Assembly: GCF_002531725.1 (NCBI RefSeq)
Contig: NZ_NWSQ01000001.1
Span: 186,001 to 250,000 of the forward strand
Source of the DNA: Rhizobium sp. L43
GTDB lineage: Bacteria; Pseudomonadota; Alphaproteobacteria; Rhizobiales; Rhizobiaceae
Direction of reading: 5' to 3'
Length of the DNA: 64,000 nucleotides
Part shown: piece after piece, positions 1-9,610 of the stretch
Layout of the letters: each line of letters begins with the position of its first letter
Numbering within the stretch: position 1 is the stretch's first letter
Notes under the pieces: model-generated
What the model saw: only the letters and a program-made list of their open reading frames with translations
Told to the model about the DNA's origin: nothing
Databases searched by the model: none
Translations under genes and position numbers: made by a program

Positions 1-667
1 CCAGAATGCCGCTGGCGAACCGCAGGGAGACGACGGCCGTATCCTCGACGGCGTGGTGCCGCACGGCGTGCGATTCCATCGCATGCACGGCTTCGACTTC
101 GCCGAACAGAAATCGGAACAGGTCGACATCGTGGATCAGGTTGACGAAGACCGGGCCGGCGCCCGCCTCACGCCGCCAGGGGATGTCGAAATAGTCGTCA
201 GGCTTGGCGACCCAGAAGGTGCCATGCACCGTGACGATCCGGCCAAGCCTGCCGCCGTCGACGATCTGCTTGGCGGCCTGAACGATCGGGTTGTAGCGCC
301 GGTGATGGCCGACCAGGAGCGGGATCCCTGCCCTCTCGCCGGCGGCAACGAGCCTTGCAGCGGCATCGACATCGTCGGCGATCGGTTTTTCCAAGAGAAC
401 AGGAATGCCCGCGGCGATGACTTCCAGTCCGTTCTCGACGTGAAGCTGGTTCGGCGTTGCGACGATGACGCCGTCAGGTCTGTCCTCGGCAGGCATGTCC
501 GAGAAGCTGCGATACCACAGGATGCCGGTATTCCGGGCGAAATCACGACCGGCCGAAGACGGATCGACCACGGCGGAGAGAACGGTTCCGGGCTCGGATA
601 TCACCCGCTCGGCATGGCGTCTGCCGATCAGGCCGGCTCCCATGACTGCAATCTCCAGCGGCTTCAT
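1..667 (-). CDS. Gfo/Idh/MocA family NAD(P)-dependent oxidoreductase (3' end beyond window)
   Basis: The first 222 residues are visible and the C-terminus lies outside the window. The N-terminus has a dinucleotide-binding loop GAGLIGRRH (10-18), then EKP (93-95), the cofactor/substrate lysine motif of this family, and HDVD (179-182) where the catalytic histidine sits. CGGAG lies about 8 bases before the ATG. It is the last visible gene of a minus-strand set with an ABC importer and a dehydroquinase. By context it may oxidise a cyclitol or hydroxy-acid such as quinate or shikimate to the keto form; that substrate is inference, since the family also acts on inositol and sugars. Confidence 0.88.
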   Translation of the reverse strand, partial: MKPLEIAVMGAGLIGRRHAERVISEPGTVLSAVVDPSSAGRDFARNTGILWYRSFSDMPAEDRPDGVIVATPNQLHVENGLEVIAAGIPVLLEKPIADDVDAAARLVAAGERAGIPLLVGHHRRYNPIVQAAKQIVDGGRLGRIVTVHGTFWVAKPDDYFDIPWRREAGAGPVFVNLIHDVDLFRFLFGEVEAVHAMESHAVRHHAVEDTAVVSLRFASGIL

Positions 668-719
668 GATCGGCTCCGAGAATGGGCGAGATTTGATGGT
701 TGATCCGCGTTGAAACGGC

Positions 720-1484
<765 letters not shown>

Positions 1485-1539
1485 CGGTAGAACTCCAGGA
1501 TTGGCGGCCAAGGCCGCATCGAAGAACAAGGGATGCGGA

Positions 1540-2181
1540 TCAGCGCGCAGAGGCGGCGAACTTTCGCTCGAGGCGCGCGCCGAGAATCGTCAGCGGGCAG
1601 CACATCAGGAAATACAGGATGCCGACGATGCCGAAGACCGTCAGCGGCTGGAAGATCTGATTGGAGATGATGTTGCCGGCCCGCGTCAGCTCGGTGAAAC
1701 CGACGATCGAGGCCAGCGAGGTGCCTTTGATCAGCTGCACGAGGAAACCGACCGTGGCCGGCAGCGAGATACGCAGCGCCTGCGGCAGGATGACGTCCCT
1801 CATGCGGGAGATGTAACGGAGGCTCAAAGCCTTTGCCGCTTCCGTCTGGCCGCGCGGGACCGCTTCGATCGATCCGCGCCAGATCTCGCCGAGATAGGCG
1901 CTGGCATGCAGCGTCAGTCCGATGGCGACGGCCACCCAGGCATCGAGCATCAAGCCCACCAAAGCCAGGCCGTAATAGACCACGAAAAGCTGCATCAGAA
2001 GCGGCGTTCCCTGGAAGACGGCGATGTAGCCTGATGTCACGCGTTCCAGCAGCGGATTGCCGGAGACGCGGGCAAGAGCGACGCCGAGACCGGCAATACA
2101 GCCGCAGACGAAGCCGACGGCGGATAGGACCACCGTCCATTTCAGGCCGATCAGGAGGAAAACGAACTCATCGTGACCCAT
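1540..2181 (-). CDS. Polar amino-acid-type ABC transporter permease
   Basis: A 213-residue inner-membrane permease of the HisM/GlnP family. It opens with a hydrophobic helix from about residue 6 and has further membrane segments and the EAA-type cytoplasmic loop near [10 protein letters not shown], where the ATPase docks. A strong AGGAGG lies seven bases before the ATG at 2181, fixing the start against an upstream extension. It lies 10 bases downstream of the partner permease and 55 bases before the ATPase, so the three are co-transcribed. Substrate specificity cannot be read from the sequence. Confidence 0.9.
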   Translation of the reverse strand: MGHDEFVFLLIGLKWTVVLSAVGFVCGCIAGLGVALARVSGNPLLERVTSGYIAVFQGTPLLMQLFVVYYGLALVGLMLDAWVAVAIGLTLHASAYLGEIWRGSIEAVPRGQTEAAKALSLRYISRMRDVILPQALRISLPATVGFLVQLIKGTSLASIVGFTELTRAGNIISNQIFQPLTVFGIVGILYFLMCCPLTILGARLERKFAASAR

Positions 2182-2191
2182 GGAATTCCTC

Positions 2192-2860
2192 CTACTTGAC
2201 CGGGTATTTGAAGTAGCGGGCCGAAAACAGCGCAAACAGGCGCATCATCAGCCAGGAAATCACGAAATAAAAAACCGTGACCGTGAAGTAGACCTCGAAA
2301 CTGCGGAAGCTCTCCGATTCGATCCGCTGGGAAACGGAGGTCAGCTCATAGGCCGAGATCGCCGACGCAATGCTGGTGGTCAGCGTCAACAGCACGAACT
2401 GGCTGGTCAGAGACGGATAGATCGCCCGCAATGCCGGCTTGAGGATGATCAGCCGGAAGACCTGCGCCTTGTGCAGGCCAAGGGCGAGGCCCGCTTCCAT
2501 CTGCCCCTTCGGGATCGACTGGACGCCGCCGCGAATGATCTCGATGGCGTAGGCGCCGCCATTGATGCCGAGCGCGATGATCGCCGTCGGGGTTGGATCG
2601 AGCCTGATGCCGGTGAGCGGAAGCGCGAAGTAGATGAAGAAGATCTGGACGAGGAACGGCGTGTTGCGGATCAACTCGACGAAGGCGATGACCAGCCAGC
2701 GCGCCGGCTTGAAGGCGGAGTCGCGCAAGGCAACCCCGCCAATTCCGATGACGATCGCCAGCAGCATCCCGCAAATGGCAAGCAAGAATGTCCCGAGACA
2801 GCCGAGCAGGAGGCTCGGCAGCCCATCGATGACCGGGGTGAAATCCAACTTGTAGTTCAT
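2192..2860 (-). CDS. Polar amino-acid-type ABC transporter permease
   Basis: A 222-residue partner permease with hydrophobic segments near residues 18-42, 58-80 and at the C-terminal end, and an EAA loop around MEAGLALGLHKAQ. Its ATG overlaps the stop of the dehydroquinase gene in an ATGA junction, implying translational coupling of uptake and catabolism. Together with the second permease it would form the heterodimeric channel of an importer fed by the periplasmic protein encoded at 3484-4314. Confidence 0.9.
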   Translation of the reverse strand: MNYKLDFTPVIDGLPSLLLGCLGTFLLAICGMLLAIVIGIGGVALRDSAFKPARWLVIAFVELIRNTPFLVQIFFIYFALPLTGIRLDPTPTAIIALGINGGAYAIEIIRGGVQSIPKGQMEAGLALGLHKAQVFRLIILKPALRAIYPSLTSQFVLLTLTTSIASAISAYELTSVSQRIESESFRSFEVYFTVTVFYFVISWLMMRLFALFSARYFKYPVK

Positions 2861-3306
2861 GCCTTCACTGCTCCCACCATGCCGGCCATTGCTTCTATGG
2901 CGAGTTCATAACCGCGGGGGCCGAAGCCGATCATGATGGCGGTGGCGACGCGCGAGACGAGGGATTTGTGATAGATCTCCTCGCGGGCATGCACGTTGGA
3001 AATATGCAGCTCGATCTTCGGCGGATCGAAGGTTTTCAGCGCATCGAGAAGAGCGATCGAGGTAAAGCTATAGCCGGCCGGATTGATGATGATGCCGCAG
3101 GCCGCTTTGCGGGCCTGATGCACACTTTCCACCAGCTCGCCCTCGAAATTGGTCTGGCGGAAGTCGATGGCAAAGCCGAGGCTCTCCGCCTTTGCGAGGC
3201 AGTTGTCCCTGATATCGGCCAGCGTCGCCGAGCCGTAGATAACAGGCTCGCGCTCACCGAGCAGGTTGAGGTTCGGTCCGTTGAGCACAAAGATGGTTCT
3301 GGTCAT
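2857..3306 (-). CDS. aroQ: Type II 3-dehydroquinate dehydratase
   Basis: A 149-residue enzyme interconverting 3-dehydroquinate and 3-dehydroshikimate by trans-dehydration or its reverse. From the ATG at 3306 the family's active-site residues fall at their usual numbers: N12, R19 and the mobile-loop Y24 (in GPNLNLLGERE and VIYGS), N75 (INPAGY) and H101 (ELHISN). This match supports 3306 over an ATG three codons upstream. Its place between a binding protein and permeases, rather than with biosynthetic aro genes, points to a catabolic (QuiB-like) role. It overlaps the next gene by four bases. Confidence 0.93.
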   Translation of the reverse strand: MTRTIFVLNGPNLNLLGEREPVIYGSATLADIRDNCLAKAESLGFAIDFRQTNFEGELVESVHQARKAACGIIINPAGYSFTSIALLDALKTFDPPKIELHISNVHAREEIYHKSLVSRVATAIMIGFGPRGYELAIEAMAGMVGAVKA

Positions 3307-3398
3307 GTCGCGCACCTGAGGGCCTTGGGCATGGCGATTGCGTTGACGGGCATCGGAATGCCCGTCTTGTTTGGCGAGACGCTCACGCCCCTTCCGAC

Positions 3399-3472
3399 GT
3401 CATCCTCGGGCTTGTCCCGAGGATCTACTGCGGGCGGCGGCAGATGCTCGGGACAAGCCCGAGCATGACGAA
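3399..3472. repeat. Palindromic intergenic repeat (two hairpins), copy 1
   Basis: Two adjacent hairpins, CTCGGGCTTGTCCCGAG and GCTCGGGACAAGCCCGAGC, mirror each other around a GC-rich spacer and are bounded by GTCAT/ATGACG. The same design recurs at 30001-30098 and 45961-46036, and with a changed core at 61161-61295. It lies in the gap between the binding-protein gene and aroQ, so it could act as an attenuator or mRNA stabiliser inside the operon. Confidence 0.75.
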
Positions 3473-3483
3473 AGAAAACGATG

Positions 3484-4314
3484 TCAGTGCGCCGCGAAGG
3501 GAATGCCTTCCAGCGTTTCCGGGAATTCCGGCACCGGGACCTTCATCCACTTGTCGTAGACTTTCTTGAGCTCGCCATTTGCCTTGATCTTGTCGATGAA
3601 GCTATTCAGCGCCGCATTGATTTCCTTCTCGCCGAGACGCGTGCAGGCACCGTTGTAGAGCTTCTGGAATTCGAGCTTGTTTTCGAATTCGCCCGGACGC
3701 GCCTTCTCGACCCGGTCCATATAGAAGATGTTGCCGCCCAGCGTATCGACCTGGCCGGAAACGAGAGCCTGGACGCTCGCGGCGTCGCCGTCATAACGCC
3801 GGATGGTGGTGTTCGCCGGCGCGTTCTTGGTGACCTGCGTGTCCTGAGCGGCACCTTTGGCGACGCCGACCGTGAACTTGGCCATATCGGCATTCGTCTT
3901 GATCTCAGCCGATTTGGGGCCGATCAGAACGATGGCATTGGCAACATAGGGCTTGCTGAACTGCACGGCCTTGGCGCGATCCGGCAGCATGGCCATCGTC
4001 GCGAAGAGAACGTCGACGCGGCCGGCCGTCAGTGCCGGAATGCGGTTGTTGACTTCAAGCGGTACGAATTCGACGGAAACACCCAATTCTTTGGCGAACA
4101 GCGTTGCGATGTCGGCGTCGAGGCCGTCCTGCTTGCCGCCGCTGGTCACAAAGCCCCAAGGCGGATTGTCACCCTGAATTCCGACGATGATTTTGCCGCG
4201 AGCCTTGATTTCATCAGGCGTCACGGCGGCGGCCGGTTGCGCCAAAGTGACGGCAGCCACCAGGGCTGCGGCTCCGAGCATCGCATTGCGGCGCGTTAGC
4301 ATAGATTTGAACAT
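3484..4314 (-). CDS. Polar amino-acid-type ABC transporter substrate-binding protein
   Basis: A 276-residue periplasmic binding protein of SBP family 3. Residues 1-30 form a signal peptide (RR, hydrophobic stretch, cleavage near QPAAA-V). The mature part shows IVGIQGDNPPWGF, GLDADIATLFAKELG and RVDVLFATMAML, the usual ligand-cleft elements of this family. AGGAGGAGGAA precedes the ATG at 4314. It is the promoter-proximal gene of the importer/dehydroquinase operon and diverges from the dehydroshikimate dehydratase gene. The ligand is unknown; a shikimate-pathway acid is inferred from neighbours. Confidence 0.92.
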   Translation of the reverse strand: MFKSMLTRRNAMLGAAALVAAVTLAQPAAAVTPDEIKARGKIIVGIQGDNPPWGFVTSGGKQDGLDADIATLFAKELGVSVEFVPLEVNNRIPALTAGRVDVLFATMAMLPDRAKAVQFSKPYVANAIVLIGPKSAEIKTNADMAKFTVGVAKGAAQDTQVTKNAPANTTIRRYDGDAASVQALVSGQVDTLGGNIFYMDRVEKARPGEFENKLEFQKLYNGACTRLGEKEINAALNSFIDKIKANGELKKVYDKWMKVPVPEFPETLEGIPFAAH

Positions 4315-4534
4315 GGAATTCCTCCTCCTTTGACGGTCGATGGACCGGACAGCCACCTCACCTTTGACTGTGGAGACATGATTGCCAGAGAAGGTCGGCC
4401 AAATCAACAGAGTTTTTCAAAATCATCTGAGAATTTATGATACGCCGAGCTATTTTAATTTCTCACGACATTTGTAATAATAAGTGAGACGATGTTCCCG
4501 TGGTTTGCGGTTTGGATACCGAAAGGGCTTTGAT
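4315..4534. promoter_or_regulatory. Divergent control region of the quinate/shikimate-type locus
   Basis: A 220-base gap between divergent operons with a markedly AT-rich core (about 4380-4495). It contains an inverted repeat TCTCAC (4461-4466) and GTGAGA (4484-4489) and a loose ATCAT/ATGAT pair near 4421-4441. Both are candidate operators for one of the two nearby GntR/FCD regulators. No promoter hexamers are assigned with confidence. Confidence 0.35.
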
Positions 4535-6430
4535 ATGAAGACCTCGATTGCGACTGTGACGATCAGCGGCGAACTCCCGGAAAAGCTCGAGGCGATCGCC
4601 CGAGCCGGCTTCGACGGCGTCGAGATCTTCGAAAATGATTTCCTGGCGTTTGACGGAAGCCCGGCCGATGTCGGAAAACTCGTCCGCGACCATGGTCTGG
4701 AGATCACCCTGTTTCAGCCATTTCGTGATTTCGAGGGCATGCCGGAGCCGCTGCGAAGCCGCACCTTTGATCGCGCCGAACGAAAGTTCGACGTGATGCA
4801 GCAGCTTGGAACGGATCTGGTGCTCGTCTGCTCCAATGTCTCGCCGGCAGCCATCGGCGGTATCGATCGGGCAGCGGCAGATTTCCGGGAACTCGGCGAG
4901 CGTGCCGCCCGGCGTGGACTGCGCGTCGGCTACGAGGCGCTCGCCTGGGGTCGCCATATCAGCGACCACCGCGACGCCTGGGAGATCGTGCGGCGCGCCG
5001 ATCATCCGAATGTCGGCCTTATCCTCGACAGCTTCCACACTTTGTCACGCAAGATCGACGTCAATTCCATCCGCTCGATTCCCAAAGAGAAGATCTTCAT
5101 CGTCCAGCTTGCCGATGCGCCTGATATCGACATGGACCTGCTCTATTGGAGCCGCCACTTCCGGAACATGCCGGGCGAAGGCGACCTTCCCGTCACGGCG
5201 TTCACCGAAGCCGTCGCGGCCACAGGTTACGACGGGTATTTCTCCCTGGAGATTTTCAACGACCAGTTTCGAGGCGGTTTGTCGCGTGCGATCGCCGCCG
5301 ATGGCCACCGTTCGCTGATCTATCTCGGCGATCAGGTGCGGCGCCATCTCGGCACCGAGAGCATGGCTGGGGCGGCGATGCCGGAACGAGCCGCCGTCGA
5401 AGGTGTCGGCTTCGTCGAGTTTGCCACCGACGAACAGGATGAAGTCGAGCTGGTGGCATTGCTGCGCACCCTCGGATTCAAACAGACCGCCGTCCACCGC
5501 ACGAAGAAAGTCTCTCTGTTCGAGCAGGGCGAGATCCGGATCCTCGTCAATGTCGATCAGGCAGGGTTCGCCAACGCCGCCTATGCCGTTCACGGCACGT
5601 TTGCCTATGCCATGGCACTCGTCGTCGACGATGCGGCAAAAGCATATGCACGCGCCCTTACCCTGGATGCCGAGCCCTTCGTCCAGCCTGTCGCGGAGGG
5701 TGAGCTTGAGCTGCCGGCGATTCGGGGTGTGGGTGGCGGCATCGTCTATCTCATCGACGACAAGAGCGCCTTGGGCCGCTTTTCCGAAATCGACTTCCGG
5801 CCGGTCGCCGACCAGACCGACACGGCGTCCGCCGGCCTTCTCCGCGTCGATCATGTCGCCCAGACGGTGGGCTACGATGAAATGCTCACCTGGCTTCTGT
5901 TCTACACGTCGATCTTCGAGACGCATAAGACGCCGATGGTCGACATCATCGATCCAGCCGGGGTGGTGCGCAGTCAAGTCGTCGAGAATCGGTCGGGGGC
6001 GCTGCGCATCACCATGAACGGCGCCGAAAATCGCCGCACCCTGGCCGGACATTTCATTGCCGAGAAGTTCGGGGCCGGTATCCAGCACTTGGCATTTTCA
6101 ACCGATGACATCTTTGCAACCGCTGAAAAACTTCGGGCCTGCGGTTTCAGGCCCCTGCACATCTCGCCGAACTACTACGACGACGTCGAAGCACGCTTCG
6201 GGCTCGATCCCGTCCTGACCGAGCGGCTGAAAGCGGAGAACATCCTCTATGACCGCGACGAGCATGGCGAATATTTCCAGCTCTACAGCGGCACATATGG
6301 AGAGGGGTTCTTTTTCGAGATCGTCGAGCGGCGCGGCTATCGCGGATATGGCGCGCCGAATGCGATTTTCCGGATCGCCGCGCTGAAAAGGCAGATGCGT
6401 CCGGAAGGCATTCCCAAGGACGGCTATTGA
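4535..6430 (+). CDS. 3-dehydroshikimate dehydratase fused to an HPPD-like domain
   Basis: A 631-residue two-domain protein predicted to convert 3-dehydroshikimate to protocatechuate. The N-terminal half is an AP-endonuclease-2/xylose-isomerase-like TIM barrel. Its predicted metal ligands fall at E134 (YEALAWG), D165 (LDSFH), Q191 (VQLADAP) and E239 (SLEIFND), the pattern of QuiC1/QsuB-type dehydratases. The C-terminal half is 4-hydroxyphenylpyruvate-dioxygenase-like, with a 2-His-1-carboxylate set in VDHVAQ (about 439), QHLAF (about 517) and FFEIVE (about 594). The ATG at 4535 follows AAAGGGCTTTGAT. It is transcribed away from the importer operon. Confidence 0.9.
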   Translation: MKTSIATVTISGELPEKLEAIARAGFDGVEIFENDFLAFDGSPADVGKLVRDHGLEITLFQPFRDFEGMPEPLRSRTFDRAERKFDVMQQLGTDLVLVCSNVSPAAIGGIDRAAADFRELGERAARRGLRVGYEALAWGRHISDHRDAWEIVRRADHPNVGLILDSFHTLSRKIDVNSIRSIPKEKIFIVQLADAPDIDMDLLYWSRHFRNMPGEGDLPVTAFTEAVAATGYDGYFSLEIFNDQFRGGLSRAIAADGHRSLIYLGDQVRRHLGTESMAGAAMPERAAVEGVGFVEFATDEQDEVELVALLRTLGFKQTAVHRTKKVSLFEQGEIRILVNVDQAGFANAAYAVHGTFAYAMALVVDDAAKAYARALTLDAEPFVQPVAEGELELPAIRGVGGGIVYLIDDKSALGRFSEIDFRPVADQTDTASAGLLRVDHVAQTVGYDEMLTWLLFYTSIFETHKTPMVDIIDPAGVVRSQVVENRSGALRITMNGAENRRTLAGHFIAEKFGAGIQHLAFSTDDIFATAEKLRACGFRPLHISPNYYDDVEARFGLDPVLTERLKAENILYDRDEHGEYFQLYSGTYGEGFFFEIVERRGYRGYGAPNAIFRIAALKRQMRPEGIPKDGY

Positions 6431-6439
6431 ACTTTGTTT

Positions 6440-7114
6440 CTAAAGAATTCGGCCGCTTTTGAGGACATGTTCGACGCCGCTTTGAACGTGCCTTCTGACC
6501 ACCTCGGTCGCGCCCGCGACGTCACGGCGAATGGACAGCTCGAACAAAAGCCTGTGGTCGTCGACGACAGGGTTGCCGCGAAAGCTTTCGGCCAGCATGT
6601 GATACCGCAGAAAGCGGTCGAAGACGGAGGACAGCATCGCCATCAGCGTCGCCGAATTGCAGGCCGAGACGATCGCCTGATGGAACTCCCAATCGTAGCG
6701 GACCCAGTCGACTGTGCGCGAGACGTCGCCCGCCAGCAGCTTGCGCTCGGCGGCAGCCAGCCGGTGATGGGCAGCGACGATGCGCCCTTCCCATTCGAGA
6801 TTTCCCGCCGCGAAGGCAAGGCCGATCGCATGCGTTTCGAGAACGATCCTCAGGTCGGCAAGCTCCAGCAGCTCCCGCCGCGAAGCCGGGCTGACTTCGA
6901 AACCACGCTGCCCTTCGGCGACGACGAGGTTCTCCGTGGTCAGCCGGCTCAGAATTTCGCGCAGCGACGAAATGCCGATCGAGTAGCGCTCCTTGGCCTG
7001 TTCCAGCTTGATCTTGGCCCCCGGCGGCAAAATCCCGGAAATAATGTCCTCGCGGATCTGCCGGAAAACGACGTCGCTGACTGTTTCAGCCGGGTCATGG
7101 ACTTGTTTGAGCAT
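6440..7114 (-). CDS. GntR-family regulator, FCD subfamily (first of two paralogues)
   Basis: A 224-residue transcription factor. The N-terminal winged helix-turn-helix (about 10-75) contains SSLREILSRL and LVVAEGQRGFEV. The C-terminal FCD ligand domain has RYDWEFHQAI and a C-terminal HVQSGVEH histidine pair typical of its metal/effector site. It converges on the dehydroshikimate dehydratase gene with nine bases between them. AGGGA precedes the ATG at 7114. It shares much of its sequence with the next gene, implying a tandem duplication. Control of the adjacent catabolic genes is inferred. Confidence 0.88.
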   Translation of the reverse strand: MLKQVHDPAETVSDVVFRQIREDIISGILPPGAKIKLEQAKERYSIGISSLREILSRLTTENLVVAEGQRGFEVSPASRRELLELADLRIVLETHAIGLAFAAGNLEWEGRIVAAHHRLAAAERKLLAGDVSRTVDWVRYDWEFHQAIVSACNSATLMAMLSSVFDRFLRYHMLAESFRGNPVVDDHRLLFELSIRRDVAGATEVVRRHVQSGVEHVLKSGRIL

Positions 7115-7152
7115 GGCGTTCCCTGGTTTGCCGAGATGCATTCTCTGTGGTG

Positions 7153-7824
7153 CTACTTCAAAGTCCCGCGCGCCAAGGCATGCTCGACCCCGCCTTGAAT
7201 ATGCAAGGCGAGCACCCGTTTGGCCGTCTCGGCATCACGTCGCAGCGCCGCGTCCAAAAGCTGTTGGTGTTCGTTGGCGGCGACGTCGCCGCGGTAGGAT
7301 AAGGCAACCATCTGATATCTGAGATATCTGTCGAAGATCGCCGAGTGCGTTTCCATCAGCAGTTTCGAGCCGCAGGCGGATATCAAGGCCTGGTGGAACT
7401 CCCAGTCGTAGCGCTTCCAGTCCTCAGCCCGGCTGGTATCGCCGGTCGCCATGATCTGCTCCATCCGCGCCAATTTATAATGGGCCGAGACCAGCGGCGC
7501 CTCCCATTCGACGTCTCCATAGGCGAATGACTGCTCCAAGGCATGGGTCTCGAGCAGCAGTCTCATCGCCGCCGTCTCCTTGAGGTCGGACACCGACACC
7601 GGAGAAACCTCGAAGCCTTTTTGCCCCTCGGCAACGACAAGCCCTTCGGAGGAGAGCCGGTTCAGCACCTCTCGGAGGGTGCTGATGCTGGTCTCGTAGG
7701 ACTCCTTCAGGCTGTCCAGCTTCAATTTTTGTCCGGGCGACAGCCGCCCGAAAATGATGTCGGCCCGAATGCGCCTGTAGCTGCTTTCGGCAATGGTCTC
7801 GTTCACAACAGGCTGCAGCATCAC
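7153..7824 (-). CDS. GntR-family regulator, FCD subfamily (second of two paralogues)
   Basis: A 223-residue paralogue of the preceding regulator, aligning along its full length (shared LVVAEGQ.GFEVSP, YDWEFHQA and GVEHAL blocks). The recognition region reads SISTLREVLNRL. ATGs occur at both 7824 and 7821. It lies 38 bases upstream of the first regulator, so both are probably co-transcribed. An inverted repeat just upstream (7842-7857) may be its own operator. Two regulators may answer to different intermediates, such as quinate versus dehydroshikimate; this is a guess from gene order. Confidence 0.88.
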   Translation of the reverse strand: MMLQPVVNETIAESSYRRIRADIIFGRLSPGQKLKLDSLKESYETSISTLREVLNRLSSEGLVVAEGQKGFEVSPVSVSDLKETAAMRLLLETHALEQSFAYGDVEWEAPLVSAHYKLARMEQIMATGDTSRAEDWKRYDWEFHQALISACGSKLLMETHSAIFDRYLRYQMVALSYRGDVAANEHQQLLDAALRRDAETAKRVLALHIQGGVEHALARGTLK

Positions 7825-8321
7825 GAGTCTCTTATATTTCCTATATCATCGGATATATCGCTTTTCGGCAATGCCAGGCAAGGAAACATTCGTGCCGGAG
7901 CGAGCAGAATTTTCTCATACGATACCGGTTTCTGCCGGTATGGAAGCTGGGATGAGAAATCCGCCGACGCCGCGCCGACGCGTGCGCTGCCCTTCGGGCC
8001 GTCGTAGTGACCTTGAGCGCGATCGGCTTGACAAGGGACTCGGTCTTGGAACGGCGGCAATTGTTTTTTCAATCGCGCGCAACCATCTAATAGGCATGAG
8101 TTACGGGAAAATGTCCCATCCCAGCAGCCCGTTTACCGAAAACCAACCATACTGGGTTGCTTTCCGAAGCGAAAGCCGATTGCTTAGGAAAATCTACTCC
8201 TTCTTCAGCTAGCGGTTAGGAGAAGGAAAGGGGACACAGGCAAACCCGTGGAATTCTGCTGCTTCGCATCGGGATAAACTATGATTACGATGGCGATGCG
8301 GGAAGGCCGGTTTGAAGAAAG
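7825..8321. other. Intergenic region without a recognisable gene
   Basis: About 500 bases between a leftward regulator and a rightward MBL hydrolase. Apart from the candidate operator near the left edge I see no convincing coding potential: short frames on both strands lack ribosome sites and family motifs. The right part must hold the promoter of the MBL gene. Confidence 0.6.
7842..7857. promoter_or_regulatory. Candidate GntR operator (TATATC-N4-GATATA)
   Basis: A perfect 6-base inverted repeat with a four-base spacer, 18 bases upstream of the second GntR gene in an AT-rich stretch. Size and position suit autoregulation by an FCD-type GntR dimer. There is no experimental or comparative support here. 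Confidence 0.3.
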
Positions 8322-9152
8322 ATGACGACAGAACTGTTTCAGGTAAAATTTTGGGGCGTCCGCGGCAGTATTCCCGTATCCGGCCCCGAGTTCGACCGCT
8401 ACGGCGGTAACACGTCCTGCATCGAAATTCGCTGCGGAAAACATCGGATGATCTTCGACGCGGGCTCCGGCTTGCGCGAGGCGGGCTTATCATTGCTCGC
8501 CGACGGCGTCAGCGATGTCGACCTGTTCTTCAGCCACTGCCACTACGACCACATTATCGGCCTGCCCTTCTTCAAGGCGATCTATTATCCTTCGATCAAC
8601 GTCAACATCTGGTCAGGCCATCTCGACGGCAAGATGAGCACGCGGGAAATGGTCGAGCAGTTCATCAGCCCGCCCTGGTTTCCCGTCAAGACCGACATCT
8701 GCCAGGCGACGATGAACTTCCGCGATTTCCATCCCGGTCAGGCGCTGACGCCCTATCAGGGCATCACGATCAAGACCTTCATGCTGAACCATCCGGGCGG
8801 CGCCATCGGCTATCGCATCGAGTGGCAGGGCCGTTCGGTCGCTCTGATCTACGACATCGAGCATATTCCCGGCAGCCACGATCCGGTCTCGCTGGAAATG
8901 ATGCAGGGCGCCGACCTCGTCGTCTACGACTGCACCTACAATGAAGACGAGATGCAGCGTTTCAAGGGTTTCGGCCATTCGACCTGGCAGCACGGCACCG
9001 AGCTGGCAAAGATGGCCGGCGCCAAGCGCTTCGCCCTGTTCCATCACGCCCCCTCCCGCACCGACGAACAGCTGGCCGAGATGGAAGCACAGGCGCAGAC
9101 CGCCTTCCCCGAATCTTTTGCCGCCCGCGACAACCAGATCGTGGTGATCTAG
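8322..9152 (+). CDS. MBL-fold metallo-hydrolase (PhnP/Lactamase_B_2 type)
   Basis: A 276-residue cytoplasmic protein with no signal peptide. The hallmark HCHYDH metal motif is at 72-77 after IFDAGSGLR (44-52), with later candidate ligands in LNHPGG, YDIEH and FHHAPSRTDEQL. The N-terminal FWGVRGSIPVSG...RYGGNTSC block marks a subgroup of phosphodiesterase-like MBL proteins. GAAGAAAG precedes the ATG. It appears monocistronic. A phosphodiesterase role, possibly on cyclic nucleotides given the cyclases nearby, is only speculative; the substrate is unknown. Confidence 0.88.
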   Translation: MTTELFQVKFWGVRGSIPVSGPEFDRYGGNTSCIEIRCGKHRMIFDAGSGLREAGLSLLADGVSDVDLFFSHCHYDHIIGLPFFKAIYYPSINVNIWSGHLDGKMSTREMVEQFISPPWFPVKTDICQATMNFRDFHPGQALTPYQGITIKTFMLNHPGGAIGYRIEWQGRSVALIYDIEHIPGSHDPVSLEMMQGADLVVYDCTYNEDEMQRFKGFGHSTWQHGTELAKMAGAKRFALFHHAPSRTDEQLAEMEAQAQTAFPESFAARDNQIVVI

Positions 9153-9225
9153 CGGCTGCCGCGGAACGGATGCCGAGCCAGACCGTTTCCTCGGCAGCGC
9201 AAAATCGACGACACAGGGATCGGCC

Positions 9226-9600
9226 ATGACCGTGCTTTCCGGACAATGTCTTTGCGGGCAGGTGCGGATTTCCGTTCGAGGCGAAGCTTTGCGCGTTGGA
9301 ATCTGTCATTGCACCGACTGCAGGAAGGAAAGCGGGTCGGCCTTTACCTTCTATGGGATCTGGCCCGCCGGCCAATTCGAGCACACGGGGGAAACCGGCG
9401 AGTTCCAAGGCCGGCATTTCTGCACCGGCTGTGGTTCACGACTGTTTTCCGTCGACGATGAAGAGGCGGAAATCAAGCTCGGCATCCTGTCCGAAGCTCC
9501 GACGCCGCTCACGCCGCGCTACGAACTCTGGGTCAAGCGCCGCGAAGCGTGGCTGCGGCCGGTGGCGGGCGCCGAGCAGTATGAGGAAGACCGAAGGTGA
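9226..9600 (+). CDS. GFA family (glutathione-dependent formaldehyde-activating-like) zinc protein
   Basis: A 124-residue zinc-fold protein with the family's cysteine pattern: CLC (8-10), CHCTDC (27-32) and FCTGCGSRLF (C66, C69). Length and cysteine spacing fit the Mss4-like GFA fold. The family is named for a proposed S-hydroxymethylglutathione synthase role, but many members have no proven function. It lies 73 bases after the MBL gene and converges on the deacetylase gene. Confidence 0.88.
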   Translation: MTVLSGQCLCGQVRISVRGEALRVGICHCTDCRKESGSAFTFYGIWPAGQFEHTGETGEFQGRHFCTGCGSRLFSVDDEEAEIKLGILSEAPTPLTPRYELWVKRREAWLRPVAGAEQYEEDRR

Positions 9601-9610
9601 GCGGGGCCGC

